Shown here: one piece after another, positions 53,862 to 62,028 of the stretch | Position numbering within the stretch: position 1 is the stretch's first letter | Layout of the letters: each line of letters begins with the position of its first letter | Source: Nocardioides baculatus | Lineage (GTDB): Bacteria; Actinomycetota; Actinomycetes; Propionibacteriales; Nocardioidaceae | DNA length: 64,000 nucleotides | Direction: 5' to 3' | NCBI RefSeq assembly: GCF_016735675.1 | Contig: NZ_JAERSG010000001.1 | Coordinates: 310,001-374,000, forward strand | The notes under the pieces: generated by a model | What the model saw: only the letters and a program-made list of their open reading frames with translations | What the model was told of the DNA's origin: nothing | Databases searched by the model: none | Made by a program: the position numbers and the translations under genes

Positions 53862-54950
53862 TCAGGAGGCCTGCTCGAGCGTCGGGTAGTCGGTGTAGCC
53901 CTCGGCGCCGCCGCCGTAGAACGTGGCCTGGTCGGGCTCGTTGAGCTCCGCCCCGAGGCGCCAGCGGTCGGCCAGGTCGGGGTTGGCGAGGAACTGTCGT
54001 CCCACGACGACCGCGTCGGCGAGACCGGTGGCGAGCAGCTCCTCCACCGAGTCGAGCGTGGTCACGTCGCCGAAGCCGTCGTTGAGCAGGACGACGCCGT
54101 CGAAGCGCTCGCGCAGGTCGCGCACCAGCGTCTCGAGGGGCTCCAGCGGGCTGGCCAGCAGGCTCAGGTAGGCCAGGCCCAGCGGGGCCACGCCGTCGAC
54201 GACGGCACGGTAGGTGGCGGTGAGGTCGGCGTTGATCTCCTCGCCGACACCGTTGAACTGGTGACCCGGGCTCAGCCGCAGGCCGACCCGCTCGGCGCCG
54301 ATCGCCTCGGCGACGGCCTTCACGACCTCGACGACGAAGCGCGCCCGGTTGTCCGGCGTACCTCCGTAGACATCGTCGCGGAGGTTGATCGTCGGGTCGA
54401 GGAACTGGTGGAGCAGGTAGCCGTTGGCGGCGTGCACCTCGACACCGTCGAGGCCCGCGGCCACCGCGTTGCGGGCGGCGGTGACGAAGTCGGCGACCAG
54501 GCCGGCCACCTCGTCGGTCGTCACCGCACGGGGTACGTCGTGGGGCTGGCCGCCGTGGGCGGTGACCATCTCGCCGGGCGCCTGCTCGGCGCTGGGGGCG
54601 ACGGTCTCGACGCCGTCCTTGTTGTCGGCGTGGGCGATCCGGCCGGCGTGCATCAGCTGGGCGACGACCACGCCGTCGCGGGCGTGCACGGCGTCGGCGA
54701 CGAGGCGCCAGCCGGCGACCTGCTCGTCGGTGTAGAGGCCGGGCACGTCGAGGTAGCCCTGGCCGACCTGGCTCGGCGCGATGCCCTCGGTCACGATGAG
54801 GCCGGCCGAGGCGCGCTGGCCGTAGTACTCAGCGTTCAGGGACGTCGGCGCGTGGCCGGCACCGGCGCGGTTGCGCGTCAGCGGTGCCATGACGAAGCGC
54901 TGCGGGAGCTGCCAGCGGCCGACGGTGAGGGACTCGAATGCACGGGACAT
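53862..54950 (-). CDS. Old Yellow Enzyme-family NADH:flavin oxidoreductase
   Basis: A 362-residue FMN TIM-barrel enzyme. It has the OYE N-terminus RFVMAPLTRNRA with Thr (FMN contact), QLMHAGRIAH, and GLDGVEVHAANGYLLHQFLDPTINLRDDVYGG, where the H-A-A-N pair (substrate His/Asn region) and Tyr are conserved. The C-terminal FMN-phosphate site is DAVVVGRQFLANPDL. Length and the NLRDDxYGG context fit the NemA/xenobiotic reductase subgroup that reduces activated alkenes, nitro esters or N-ethylmaleimide. GGAGG lies 12 nt upstream of ATG 54950. A TACAGT hexamer on the minus strand near 54986 is a possible -10. Confidence 0.93.
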   Translation of the reverse strand: MSRAFESLTVGRWQLPQRFVMAPLTRNRAGAGHAPTSLNAEYYGQRASAGLIVTEGIAPSQVGQGYLDVPGLYTDEQVAGWRLVADAVHARDGVVVAQLMHAGRIAHADNKDGVETVAPSAEQAPGEMVTAHGGQPHDVPRAVTTDEVAGLVADFVTAARNAVAAGLDGVEVHAANGYLLHQFLDPTINLRDDVYGGTPDNRARFVVEVVKAVAEAIGAERVGLRLSPGHQFNGVGEEINADLTATYRAVVDGVAPLGLAYLSLLASPLEPLETLVRDLRERFDGVVLLNDGFGDVTTLDSVEELLATGLADAVVVGRQFLANPDLADRWRLGAELNEPDQATFYGGGAEGYTDYPTLEQAS

Positions 54951-55094
54951 GAGGGGTGGTGCCTCCAGGAAGTTGAGGACTGTACGACCTCCTCAGCGGC
55001 CCGCGGGCCGTCGATGTTCCCCTCCGAGGCGTTTCGAGAGATGGCTCACAACCACTCGGGCGTACGCCCTGGCACGGACTGTGCACCCGGGATG

Positions 55095-55160
55095 CCCGCT
55101 TACAGGTAGAGATCTCCACCTGTAAGTGGGCAGGTCCCCGGATATCCGGGGACCTGCCCA
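55095..55160. repeat. Double-palindrome element, copy 1
   Basis: Two adjacent palindromes. The first is CTTACAGGTAGAG-ATCTCCACCTGTAAG centred on AGATCT (55095-55130 including CCCG/TGGG). The second is a perfect 30-bp palindrome GGCAGGTCCCCGG-ATATCCGGGGACCTGCC (55129-55158). A second copy lies at 62937-62996. Here it sits 9 nt after the stop of the minus-strand aldo/keto reductase and probably ends the sulfonate operon transcript. Confidence 0.92.
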
Positions 55161-55168
55161 CACCGACA

Positions 55169-56215
55169 TCAGCGGCGCCGGAGCGCCGCCTCGACGAGCG
55201 CCGGCGGTGCGTAACCCCGGTCCGCCTCGTTGAGCGTGGTGCCCGGAGGGACGATCTCGTCGATCCGGTCGAGCACGTCGGGCGTGAGGACGACCTTCTC
55301 CACGCCGAGCTGCGACTCGAGCTGCTCGAGGGTGCGCGGGCCGATGATGGCGGACGACACCGCCGGGTGCGCGAGCACGAAGCCGAGGGCGAGGTGGATC
55401 AGCGACAGGCCGGCCTCGTCGGCGAGCTCCTGGAGCTGGTGGACGGCCTCGAGCTTGACCTTGTTCTCGGGCGATGCGGGGTCGTGCCGCGCGGGCTGGC
55501 GCTTGAGCCGGCTCGACGTCACCGACGGGTCCTCGCCACGGCGGTAGCGGCCGGACAGCCAGCCGCCCGCGAGCGGGCTCCACGGCAGCACGCCGATGCC
55601 GTACTTCTGCGCGGTCGGCAGGATGTCGCGCTCCACCTCGCGGGCGAGGATGGAGTACGGCGGCTGCTCGCTGACGGGACGCTCGCGGCCGCGCTTCTCG
55701 GCCACCCACTGCGCCTCGACGACCTGCGACGGCAGGAATGTCGACGTGCCGATGTAGCGGATCTTGCCCTGCCGCACGAGGTCGGTCAGCGCGCCGAGCG
55801 TCTCGTCGATGTCGACCTCCGGGCGCGGGCGGTGCACCTGGTAGAGGTCGATGTGGTCGACCTGGAGGCGGCGCAGCGAGTCCTCGACCTCACGGATGAT
55901 CCAGCGGCGCGAGTTGCCCGCCTGGTTGGGGTCCTCGTCGTGCATGTTGCCGTGGAACTTGGTGGCGAGGAAGACGTCGTCGCGGCTGCCCGCGCGGGCC
56001 TGGAGCGCCTTGCCGACGATCTCCTCGGACTCGCCGCGTGCGTAGACGTCGGCGGTGTCGATGACGTTGATGCCGGCGTCGAGCGCGCGGTGGATGATCG
56101 CGATCGACTCGTCGTGGTCGGGGTTGCCCCACGCGCCGAACATCATCGCGCCGAGGGTCAGCGGGCTGACCTGGACGCCGGTGCGGCCGAACGGTCGGTA
56201 GTGCTCGAAAGTCAT
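55169..56215 (-). CDS. Aldo/keto reductase of the sulfonate cluster
   Basis: A 348-residue AKR. It starts EHYRPFGRTGVQVSPLTLGAMMFG. The tetrad: Asp/Tyr in NVIDTADVYARGESEE (about 49-64), Lys in VFLATKFHGN, His in LYQVHRPRPEV. C-terminal cofactor region SSAIIGPRTLEQLESQL. It is closest to AKR families acting on general aldehydes, including bacterial YajO/Tas-like proteins. GAGAAGGAGAC lies 5 nt upstream of ATG 56215, which overlaps the stop of the NtaA-like gene. Its place at the end of an organosulfur operon suggests it reduces the aldehyde released by desulfonation, which is inference. Confidence 0.92.
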   Translation of the reverse strand: MTFEHYRPFGRTGVQVSPLTLGAMMFGAWGNPDHDESIAIIHRALDAGINVIDTADVYARGESEEIVGKALQARAGSRDDVFLATKFHGNMHDEDPNQAGNSRRWIIREVEDSLRRLQVDHIDLYQVHRPRPEVDIDETLGALTDLVRQGKIRYIGTSTFLPSQVVEAQWVAEKRGRERPVSEQPPYSILAREVERDILPTAQKYGIGVLPWSPLAGGWLSGRYRRGEDPSVTSSRLKRQPARHDPASPENKVKLEAVHQLQELADEAGLSLIHLALGFVLAHPAVSSAIIGPRTLEQLESQLGVEKVVLTPDVLDRIDEIVPPGTTLNEADRGYAPPALVEAALRRR

Positions 56216-57546
56216 GCGGTCTCCTTCTCGAGACGGGGTGCGTACTGGCTGGCGGGGCGGGAGAGCCCGAGGTGGTCGCGCAGCGTGCTTCCTGTGTACT
56301 CCGTGCGGAACAGCCCGCGGGAGCGCAGGATCGGGACGACCTCCTCGATGAAGACGTCGATCCCGCCCGGCAGCCACGGCGGCATCACGTTGAAGCCGTC
56401 GGCCGCACCCTTCTCGGCCCACTCCTGGATGGTGTCGGCGACCTCGACCGGCGTGCCCGCGAAGACCCGGTGCCCCCGAGCGCCGGCGAGCCGGTGGCAG
56501 AGCTGGCGGATCGTCGGGGACTCCCGCTCGACGATGTCGAGCACGAGCTGCGACCTGCTGTGGAAGGCGCGGTCACCGACCGGCGCCACGACCTCGGTCG
56601 GGAACGGCCCGTCCAGGTCGTACGCCGTCAGGTCGACGCCGACGAGGTTGCTCAGCTGCTGGAGGGAGTACGCCGGCTGCGTGAGGTCGTTGAACTCCTC
56701 CTCGAGCGCGCGCGCCTCGGCCGTCGTGGAGCCGATGAACGGGCTGATCCCGGGAAGCACCTTCAGCTGGTCGGGGTTCCGACCGGCCGCGCGCGCACGG
56801 GACTTGATGTCGGAGTAGAACTCCTGGGCGTTCTCCAGCGTCTGGTGCGCGGTGAAGATCGCCTCGGCCCAGCGGGCCGCGAAGGAGCGGCCGTCCGGCG
56901 AGGACCCGGCCTGGACGTAGACCGGTCGGCCCTGCGGCGAGCGCGGCGCGTTGAGCGGGCCGCGGACGCGGAAGTGCTCACCCTCGTGGTCGACGCGGTG
57001 GATCTTGTCGGTGTCGGCGTAGATCCCGCTGCCGCGGTCGGCGACGACGGCGTCGTCCTCCCAGCTGTCCCAGAGCTTGGTGACGACGTCGAGGAACTCC
57101 TCGGCGCGCTCGTAGCGCTGGGCGTGGACCGGGTGCTGGTCGAGGCCGAAGTTGTGGGCCGCGGAGGCCGACGACGTGGTGACGATGTTCCAGCCGACCC
57201 GGCCGTTGCTGAGGTGATCGAGCGAGGCGAACTGCCGGGCCAGGTTGTAGGGCTCGTTGTAGGTCGTCGACGACGTCCCGATGACGCCGATCCGCTCGGT
57301 GGCCGCCGCGATGGCGGTCATCTTGGTGATCGGCTCGAGCCCGGCGCGGGCGGCGTACGCGATGTTGTCCGCGAGCGCCGGACCGTCGGCGAAGAAGACG
57401 GCGTCGAACTTCGCTGCCTCCGCGCGCTGCGCCAGCTCCTGGTAGTAGGAGATGTCGGTGATGCGCTCCGGCTGCGACTCCGGTCGCCGCCACGCCGCTT
57501 CGTGGTGCCCGTCGGGGTAGATGAAGAGGTTGAGGTGGAGCGTCAC
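56212..57546 (-). CDS. NtaA/SnaA/DszA-family FMN-dependent monooxygenase
   Basis: A 444-residue luciferase-like monooxygenase. It starts LHLNLFIYPDGHHEAAWRRP, a hallmark of the NtaA/DszA/SnaA subgroup, with YYQELAQRAEAAKFDAVFFADGPAL (about 34-58). Further conserved blocks are SSTTYNEPYNLARQFASLDHLSNGRVGWNIVTT and QAGSSPDGRSFAARWAEAIFTA. Such enzymes use FMNH2 and O2 to oxidise nitrilotriacetate, dibenzothiophene sulfone, dimethyl sulfide or related substrates. Here it lies inside an SsuABC-type transport operon, so a sulfur compound is likely. GTG 57546 overlaps the SsuB-like stop. Confidence 0.92.
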   Translation of the reverse strand: MTLHLNLFIYPDGHHEAAWRRPESQPERITDISYYQELAQRAEAAKFDAVFFADGPALADNIAYAARAGLEPITKMTAIAAATERIGVIGTSSTTYNEPYNLARQFASLDHLSNGRVGWNIVTTSSASAAHNFGLDQHPVHAQRYERAEEFLDVVTKLWDSWEDDAVVADRGSGIYADTDKIHRVDHEGEHFRVRGPLNAPRSPQGRPVYVQAGSSPDGRSFAARWAEAIFTAHQTLENAQEFYSDIKSRARAAGRNPDQLKVLPGISPFIGSTTAEARALEEEFNDLTQPAYSLQQLSNLVGVDLTAYDLDGPFPTEVVAPVGDRAFHSRSQLVLDIVERESPTIRQLCHRLAGARGHRVFAGTPVEVADTIQEWAEKGAADGFNVMPPWLPGGIDVFIEEVVPILRSRGLFRTEYTGSTLRDHLGLSRPASQYAPRLEKETA

Positions 57547-58334
57547 GAGGCAGCCCTCTCACTGAGTCGTCCGGCTGTGGGGCGCGGTGCGTCGTGGTCG
57601 TCCTCGACACCGAGCTCGGAGAGCAGCTGGGCGCGCAGCCGCGCGAAGGCCGGGTCGGCCTGCGAGCGGCGGGTGCCGAGCTCGATCCGCGCGTCGTGCC
57701 GTACGACGCCTCCGTCGAGCACGATGACGCGGTCGGCCAGGACGATGGCCTCGTCGACGTCGTGGGTCACCAGCAGCACGGCCGGCTGGTGCACCTCGCA
57801 GAGCTTGCGGAGCAGCGTGTGCATCCGGATCCGGGTCAGCGCGTCGAGGGCGCCGAAGGGCTCGTCCGCGAGCAGCAGCTCGGGGTCGCGGACCAGCGAG
57901 CGGGCGAGGGCGGCGCGCTGCTGCTCACCGCCGGACAGCTCGTGGGGCCACGCCTTGTCGCGTCCGTCGAGGCCGACCTCGGCGAGCGCCTGCAGGCCGC
58001 GCTCCCGGGCATCGCCCGCGCGGAGGCCGAGGACCACGTTGTCGAGGACCCGCTTCCACGGCAGCAGCCGCGAGTCCTGGAAGACGACCGACACCTTCGC
58101 GGGCACCTCGACGCGACCGGTGCCCGCGACGCCGCGGTCGAGGCCGGCCAGCGCGCGCAGCAGCGTGCTCTTGCCCGAGCCGCTGCGGCCCAGCAGGGCG
58201 ACGAACTCGCCCGGCGCGATCTCGAGGTCGAGGCCGTTGAGCACGCCACCGGCCTTGTTGAAGCTGCGGTGCAGGTCGGTGACCTGGACCGCAGCGTCCT
58301 GGTGGGGACTCAGCTCGCCAGCGTACGACGCCAT
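57543..58334 (-). CDS. ssuB: Aliphatic sulfonate-type ABC transporter ATPase
   Basis: A 263-residue ATPase with Walker A GRSGSGKST (about residues 48-56), Q-loop VFQDSRLLPW, signature LSGGEQQRAALARSL, Walker B LLLADEPFGALD and H-loop VTHDVDEA. The DSRLLPW and PFGALDALTR phrases are typical of the SsuB/TauB/NrtD group. It energises uptake through the permease encoded upstream. Its ATG overlaps the end of the permease gene by 25 nt. The gene symbol is by similarity; taurine, nitrate or thiamine-precursor uptake share this family. Confidence 0.9.
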   Translation of the reverse strand: MASYAGELSPHQDAAVQVTDLHRSFNKAGGVLNGLDLEIAPGEFVALLGRSGSGKSTLLRALAGLDRGVAGTGRVEVPAKVSVVFQDSRLLPWKRVLDNVVLGLRAGDARERGLQALAEVGLDGRDKAWPHELSGGEQQRAALARSLVRDPELLLADEPFGALDALTRIRMHTLLRKLCEVHQPAVLLVTHDVDEAIVLADRVIVLDGGVVRHDARIELGTRRSQADPAFARLRAQLLSELGVEDDHDAPRPTAGRLSERAAS

Positions 58335-59152
58335 GACAGTGCCTTCCTCTCGATGAAGCGGACCACCGCGTCGGCGGTGACGCCGAGCAGTGCGTAGACG
58401 ACGAGGCCGACGACGATGATGTCGGTCTGGCCGTAGCTGGACGCCAGCGTGATCATGTGGCCGATCCCGCTCGTGGCGTTGATGACCTCCACGACGACCA
58501 GCGCGAGCAGCGACGAGGTCACCGCGAAGCGCAGGCCGAGCAGGAAGCCGGGCATCGCGCCGGGGAGCACCACGTGGCGGATGAACTCCCAGCGGGTGAC
58601 GCCGAGGGTCTCGGCGAGCTCGGCATACCGGCCCTCGATGGTGCGCAGGCCATTGTGGGTGTGGATGTAGATCGGCACGAAGACCGCGAGGGCGATCGTG
58701 ATGATCTTCATCGGCTCGCCGATGCCCAGCCAGAGGATGAGCAGCGGGATCAGCGCGAGCGTCGGGATCGAGCGCTTGACCTGGATGGGGCCGTCAATGA
58801 GGGTCTCACCGACCCGCGAGAGCCCGGAGACGAGCGCCAGCACCAGGCCGACGGCGACCCCGAGGCCGAGGCCCAGAGCGGCGCGCACGCCGGAGGTCAC
58901 CAGGCTCTCCTGGAGCCGGCCGTTCTCGATGAGCGTCTCGGCCGTCGCGACGACGGTCCACGGCTCGGTCAGGGTGCGCGGGTCGAGGAGCCCGGTGGCC
59001 GAGCCGACGATCCAGGCCCCCAGCAGGGCGACGATGCCGACGAGCCCGCCGAAGCGGATCGGCTGACCCGGTCCGAGGCGGCGCCGCGAGGGGCGTACGT
59101 CCTCGGTCTCCGACGAGATCGCGCGGCGCGAGGGAGCGGTCAGGGTCGTCAC
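58310..59152 (-). CDS. ssuC: Aliphatic sulfonate-type ABC transporter permease
   Basis: A 280-residue permease with six TM helices after a 30-residue N-terminus. The binding-protein-dependent transport loop EAA-like motif is AELAETLGVTRWEFIRHVVLPGAMPGFLLGLRFAVT (about 175-210). Characteristic SsuC segments are SIPTLALIPLLILWLGIGEPMKI and VVEVINATSGIGHMI. Start is GTG 59152, overlapping the SsuA-like stop. It forms the membrane channel for the SsuA-like binding protein and SsuB-like ATPase. Confidence 0.91.
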   Translation of the reverse strand: MTTLTAPSRRAISSETEDVRPSRRRLGPGQPIRFGGLVGIVALLGAWIVGSATGLLDPRTLTEPWTVVATAETLIENGRLQESLVTSGVRAALGLGLGVAVGLVLALVSGLSRVGETLIDGPIQVKRSIPTLALIPLLILWLGIGEPMKIITIALAVFVPIYIHTHNGLRTIEGRYAELAETLGVTRWEFIRHVVLPGAMPGFLLGLRFAVTSSLLALVVVEVINATSGIGHMITLASSYGQTDIIVVGLVVYALLGVTADAVVRFIERKALSWRRTLAS

Positions 59153-60204
59153 GACGATCCCTCCAGAGCGTCGGCGATGGCCTTCTCGAAGCGGCGGTCG
59201 TAGATGGTCGCCACGTCGAGCGGCTCCTGGTCCTGGCCCTCGACGAGCGTGTCAACGGTGACCTGGTGGCGCGCGATGAAGTCGTCCCAGCTGGTCGGCA
59301 CGGCGTACTGGCCGTAGGCGTCGACGACGTACTTCGCGTCCTCGGCCGACAGGCCCTCGTGGTCCTCGTAGAAGGCCTTCGCGAACTCGTCGGGGTGCTC
59401 GGAGATCCACAGCTGGGCCTTCGCCCACGCAGCGACGTACTCCTTGATCGCGGCGGCCTTGTCGGCGTCCTCGAGCACGGCGGTCGGGGCGTAGAGCGTC
59501 CAGGCGTCGTCGCGCACACCCGACTCGATGGTGGTCGCGCCGTCGCGCTCGTACTTGGCGAGGTAGGTCTTCACGAGCGCCTGCTGCAGCGGGGCGACGT
59601 CGACCTGCTTGCTGCCCAGGGCGATGGAGAAGGCGTCGTCGACGCTCTGCATCTCCACCAGCTCGACGTCGTCCTGGCTGAGGCCGGCCTCGCGGAGCAC
59701 GTTGAGCACCAGCGCGCCCTGGGCCTGGCCCGGGCTGTAGGCGATCTTCTTGCCCGCGAGGTCCTCGATCGACGTCACGTCGACGCCAGGGGCGACACCG
59801 AGCTCGTAGGTCGGGTGCGTCTCGGGGTCGACCGTCTCGCGAGCGGCGACGATGCGGACGTCGGTGCCGGTCCAGTGCGCGAAGAGCGGCGGGATGTCGG
59901 CCACGGAGCCGATGTCGATCGCGTCGGCACGGAAGGCCTCGAGGGTCTTGGGGCCACCGGTGATGTTGGCCCACTCGATGTCGACGTCGAGGTCGTCGAT
60001 GGCGCCGGAGGTCTCGAGCGCGACCTGCGTCGCGGGGTCGCCGACGCGCAGGACGGTGCCGTCGGCGGGCTTGTCGGGGAGCGCGGCGGTCAGCTCGAGC
60101 TTGGGCCCGGCCTCGGCGCCGCCGCAGGCCGACAGCGCCATCAGGCCGGCGGCGGTCAGCAGGGCAGTGCGGATGAGGGGGCTCTTCAGCCCTCGTCGTG
60201 ACAT
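59149..60204 (-). CDS. ssuA: Aliphatic sulfonate-type substrate-binding lipoprotein
   Basis: A 351-residue SsuA/THI5-like binding protein. A lipobox (LSACGG, Cys near residue 27) marks a lipid-anchored protein. The mature domain has the family blocks TLEAFRADAIDIGSVADIPPLFAHWTG (about 88-114), LAGKKIAYSPGQAQGALVLNVLREAGLSQDDVELVEM (about 146-182) and KEYVAAWAKAQLWISEHPDEFAKAF. It captures sulfonates or related oxyanions outside the cell. GGAGACC lies 7-13 nt upstream of ATG 60204. Upstream AT-rich sequence and the motif at 60243 mark the promoter of the five-gene operon. Confidence 0.92.
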   Translation of the reverse strand: MSRRGLKSPLIRTALLTAAGLMALSACGGAEAGPKLELTAALPDKPADGTVLRVGDPATQVALETSGAIDDLDVDIEWANITGGPKTLEAFRADAIDIGSVADIPPLFAHWTGTDVRIVAARETVDPETHPTYELGVAPGVDVTSIEDLAGKKIAYSPGQAQGALVLNVLREAGLSQDDVELVEMQSVDDAFSIALGSKQVDVAPLQQALVKTYLAKYERDGATTIESGVRDDAWTLYAPTAVLEDADKAAAIKEYVAAWAKAQLWISEHPDEFAKAFYEDHEGLSAEDAKYVVDAYGQYAVPTSWDDFIARHQVTVDTLVEGQDQEPLDVATIYDRRFEKAIADALEGSS

Positions 60205-60242
60205 CAAAGGTCTCCTAGTCGGGAGGTCAGGGGTGATCAAAG

Positions 60243-60265
60243 TAATGTAAGCCAGTCGACAAACA
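60243..60265 (-). promoter_or_regulatory. Shared motif in the ssuA-operon promoter
   Basis: A 23-bp segment that reads, in the direction of transcription, TGTTTGTCGACTGGCTTACATTA. It matches 17 of 23 positions with the segment at 61398-61420 before the ssuD-like gene, but in the opposite orientation relative to its gene. It lies in an unusually AT-rich stretch 39-61 nt before ATG 60204, where TACATT may be part of the -10. A common sulfur-responsive regulator is a likely explanation. Confidence 0.5.
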
Positions 60266-60320
60266 ACACAAAGCGGGTGCAGCGTGTTCCCTGTCACGCA
60301 GGCGGTGGCCGACGGGGCCG

Positions 60321-61382
60321 TCAGGCTCCGCGCAGCAGGGGGAGCAGGGAGTCCCCGATGCGGACGATCTCCTGCTCGTACGGCGTGTCGCTGAGCACGA
60401 AGTGGGTGACGCCGAGGTCGGCGTAGCGCCGCAGCGCCTTGGCCACGTCATCGGCAGAACCGACCAGCCAGGTGGTGCCGGCACCGCCACCACCCACGCG
60501 CCCCGGGGCGGTGTAGAGGCAGTCGTCGAGGACGTCACCCTTCTCCGCGAGGTCGAGCAGCCGCTGCTGGCCCTCGGCCACGCGGCGTCCCGGATCGGCG
60601 GCCCACTCGTGCTGGCCCTCGGCCATCGCCGCGACCTTGGCCTCGGCGTCGGCCCAGGCCTCTTCGGTCGTGTCGCGGACCAGCGTGGTGATCCGCAGGC
60701 CGAACTCCAGCGGCGGCAGGTCGCGGTCGAGCTCGGCGCTCAGCTTCTTCAGGTGCTCGATGCGCGCGGCGACACCGTCGAGCGGCTCGCCCCAGAACAG
60801 CTGCACGTCGGCCTCCGCGGCCGCGGTTCGCTGGGCCGCCTCGGACGCGCCGCCGAAGTAGAGCTGCGGGTGCGGGCGTCCCTCGCGGGCGACCGGCTTG
60901 TGCTCGAGCGTGGCGCCCTCGGCGCGGTAGTGATCGCCGTCGAACGTCACGTCGTCCTCGGTCCAGTACCGGCGTACGAGCCGCATGAACTCGCGCGTGC
61001 GGGCGTACCGGGCGGCCTGGTCGCCCTCGTCGTCGCCGTACTGCGGCTGGTGGTCCGGTCCGCTCACGATGTTGACCTTCACCCGACCGCCACTGAGCTG
61101 GTCGAGCGTCGCGGCCGAGGAGGCGAAGTGGGCCGGGGTCCAGTAGCCGGGCCGGATCGCGATGAGTGGGTTGAAGGTCGTCGTGCCCGCAGCGAGCGCC
61201 GTCGACACCGTGAACGTGTCCGGGCGCTTCCAGCCGGTGCCGATCAGCGCCCCTCCCCAGCCGTGGTCCTCGGTGAGCCGCGCGAGCGCCGTCAGCCGCT
61301 CCAGGCTGTTGTGCCCCACCACCGTCGGGTCCGACCGGTGGCCGGCCATCACCTGGTTGGGGATGTACCAGAGGAACTCCAT
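60321..61382 (-). CDS. ssuD: FMNH2-dependent alkanesulfonate monooxygenase (SsuD-like)
   Basis: A 353-residue LLM enzyme. It begins EFLWYIPNQV and has the group blocks GWGGALIGTGWKRPDTFTVSTALAAGT (about 41-67), RPGYWTPAHFASSAATLDQLSGGRVKVNIVSG (about 76-107), and PQLYFGGASEAAQRTAAAEADVQLFWGEPL. It should oxidise alkanesulfonates with FMNH2 and O2 to an aldehyde and sulfite, giving the cell sulfur. No flavin reductase gene (SsuE) lies in the window, so reduced flavin must come from elsewhere. It has its own promoter region and is separated by 116 bp from ssuA. Confidence 0.9.
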   Translation of the reverse strand: MEFLWYIPNQVMAGHRSDPTVVGHNSLERLTALARLTEDHGWGGALIGTGWKRPDTFTVSTALAAGTTTFNPLIAIRPGYWTPAHFASSAATLDQLSGGRVKVNIVSGPDHQPQYGDDEGDQAARYARTREFMRLVRRYWTEDDVTFDGDHYRAEGATLEHKPVAREGRPHPQLYFGGASEAAQRTAAAEADVQLFWGEPLDGVAARIEHLKKLSAELDRDLPPLEFGLRITTLVRDTTEEAWADAEAKVAAMAEGQHEWAADPGRRVAEGQQRLLDLAEKGDVLDDCLYTAPGRVGGGGAGTTWLVGSADDVAKALRRYADLGVTHFVLSDTPYEQEIVRIGDSLLPLLRGA

Positions 61383-61397
61383 GCCGCACCTTTCAAC

Positions 61398-61420
61398 TAT
61401 TTGTCTACTGGGTTACTACA
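61398..61420 (-). promoter_or_regulatory. Shared motif in the ssuD promoter
   Basis: The plus strand reads TATTTGTCTACTGGGTTACTACA, similar to the minus-strand motif before ssuA (60265-60243). It lies 16-38 nt upstream of the ssuD-like ATG, overlapping the place expected for the core promoter, so a bound protein could repress. Confidence 0.5.
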
Positions 61421-61442
61421 GATAGCACACCTGGAGCCACAT

Positions 61443-61512
61443 CCCCGATATCTGAGGACGCGGTGGACGGATCCGACCGTCGACCACGACCACCACGTCC
61501 TCGGTTATCCCC
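61443..61512. repeat. GAGGACG palindromic element, copy 2
   Basis: Imperfect inverted arms CCCCGATATCTGAGGACGCGGTGG (from 61443) and CCACCACGTCCTCGGTTATCCCC (ending 61512) around an interior of about 20 nt. Related to the element at 24952-25012. It lies upstream of two divergent genes rather than after stops, so a terminator role alone does not explain it. Confidence 0.75.
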
Positions 61513-61603
61513 GGTCGGCAAGTGGCGTACGAGCGGGGGCGAGCCCGGAAACCACGACCCATTGCGGTCACCGGATGACCTGAAGGCGTCCTAGCCTCGA
61601 TCC

Positions 61604-62008
61604 ATGGACATGAAGCTGGAGCTGGTGATGGTGCCCGTGACCGACGTCGACCGGGCGAGGGACTTCTACGAGAAGGTCGGCTTCCACACCGACCACGACC
61701 AGGTGGTCAGCGACGAGGTGCGCTTCGTCCAGATGACACCGCCGGGGTCGGCCTGCTCGATCGCGTTCGGCAAGGGGCTCACGCAGATGGAGCCCGGGTC
61801 GCTGGACAACATGCAGATGGTGATCGCCGACGCCGACGCGACCCACGCCGACCTCGTCGCCCGCGGGATCGAGGTGAGCGACGTCGACGAGCTGGCCTGG
61901 GGCCGGTTCGTCTTCTTCGCCGACCCCGACGGCAACGGATGGGCGCTCCAGCAGCTTCCCGACTGGTCGGCGAGCGCCGGCGGCGAGGGCTACGACCCTG
62001 GCGCCTGA
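61604..62008 (+). CDS. VOC-family (glyoxalase-fold) protein
   Basis: A 134-residue VOC protein. Module 1: MKLELVMVPVTDVDRARDFYEKVGFHTDHD (residues 3-32). Module 2 begins MQMVIADADATHADLVARG (about 67-85) and ends RFVFFADPDGNGWALQQLP, the typical DPDGN-x-W/I-x-L/F close. The first metal-ligand position is not a His (LVMVPVTD), so a standard glyoxalase metal site is doubtful. It may be a binding or resistance protein. ATG 61604 follows a CCTAGCCT hexamer region (61589-61596) that may be its -10, giving a short leader. Confidence 0.85.
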   Translation: MDMKLELVMVPVTDVDRARDFYEKVGFHTDHDQVVSDEVRFVQMTPPGSACSIAFGKGLTQMEPGSLDNMQMVIADADATHADLVARGIEVSDVDELAWGRFVFFADPDGNGWALQQLPDWSASAGGEGYDPGA

Positions 62009-62028
62009 CGTTTGCGAGGATCTCCCCC

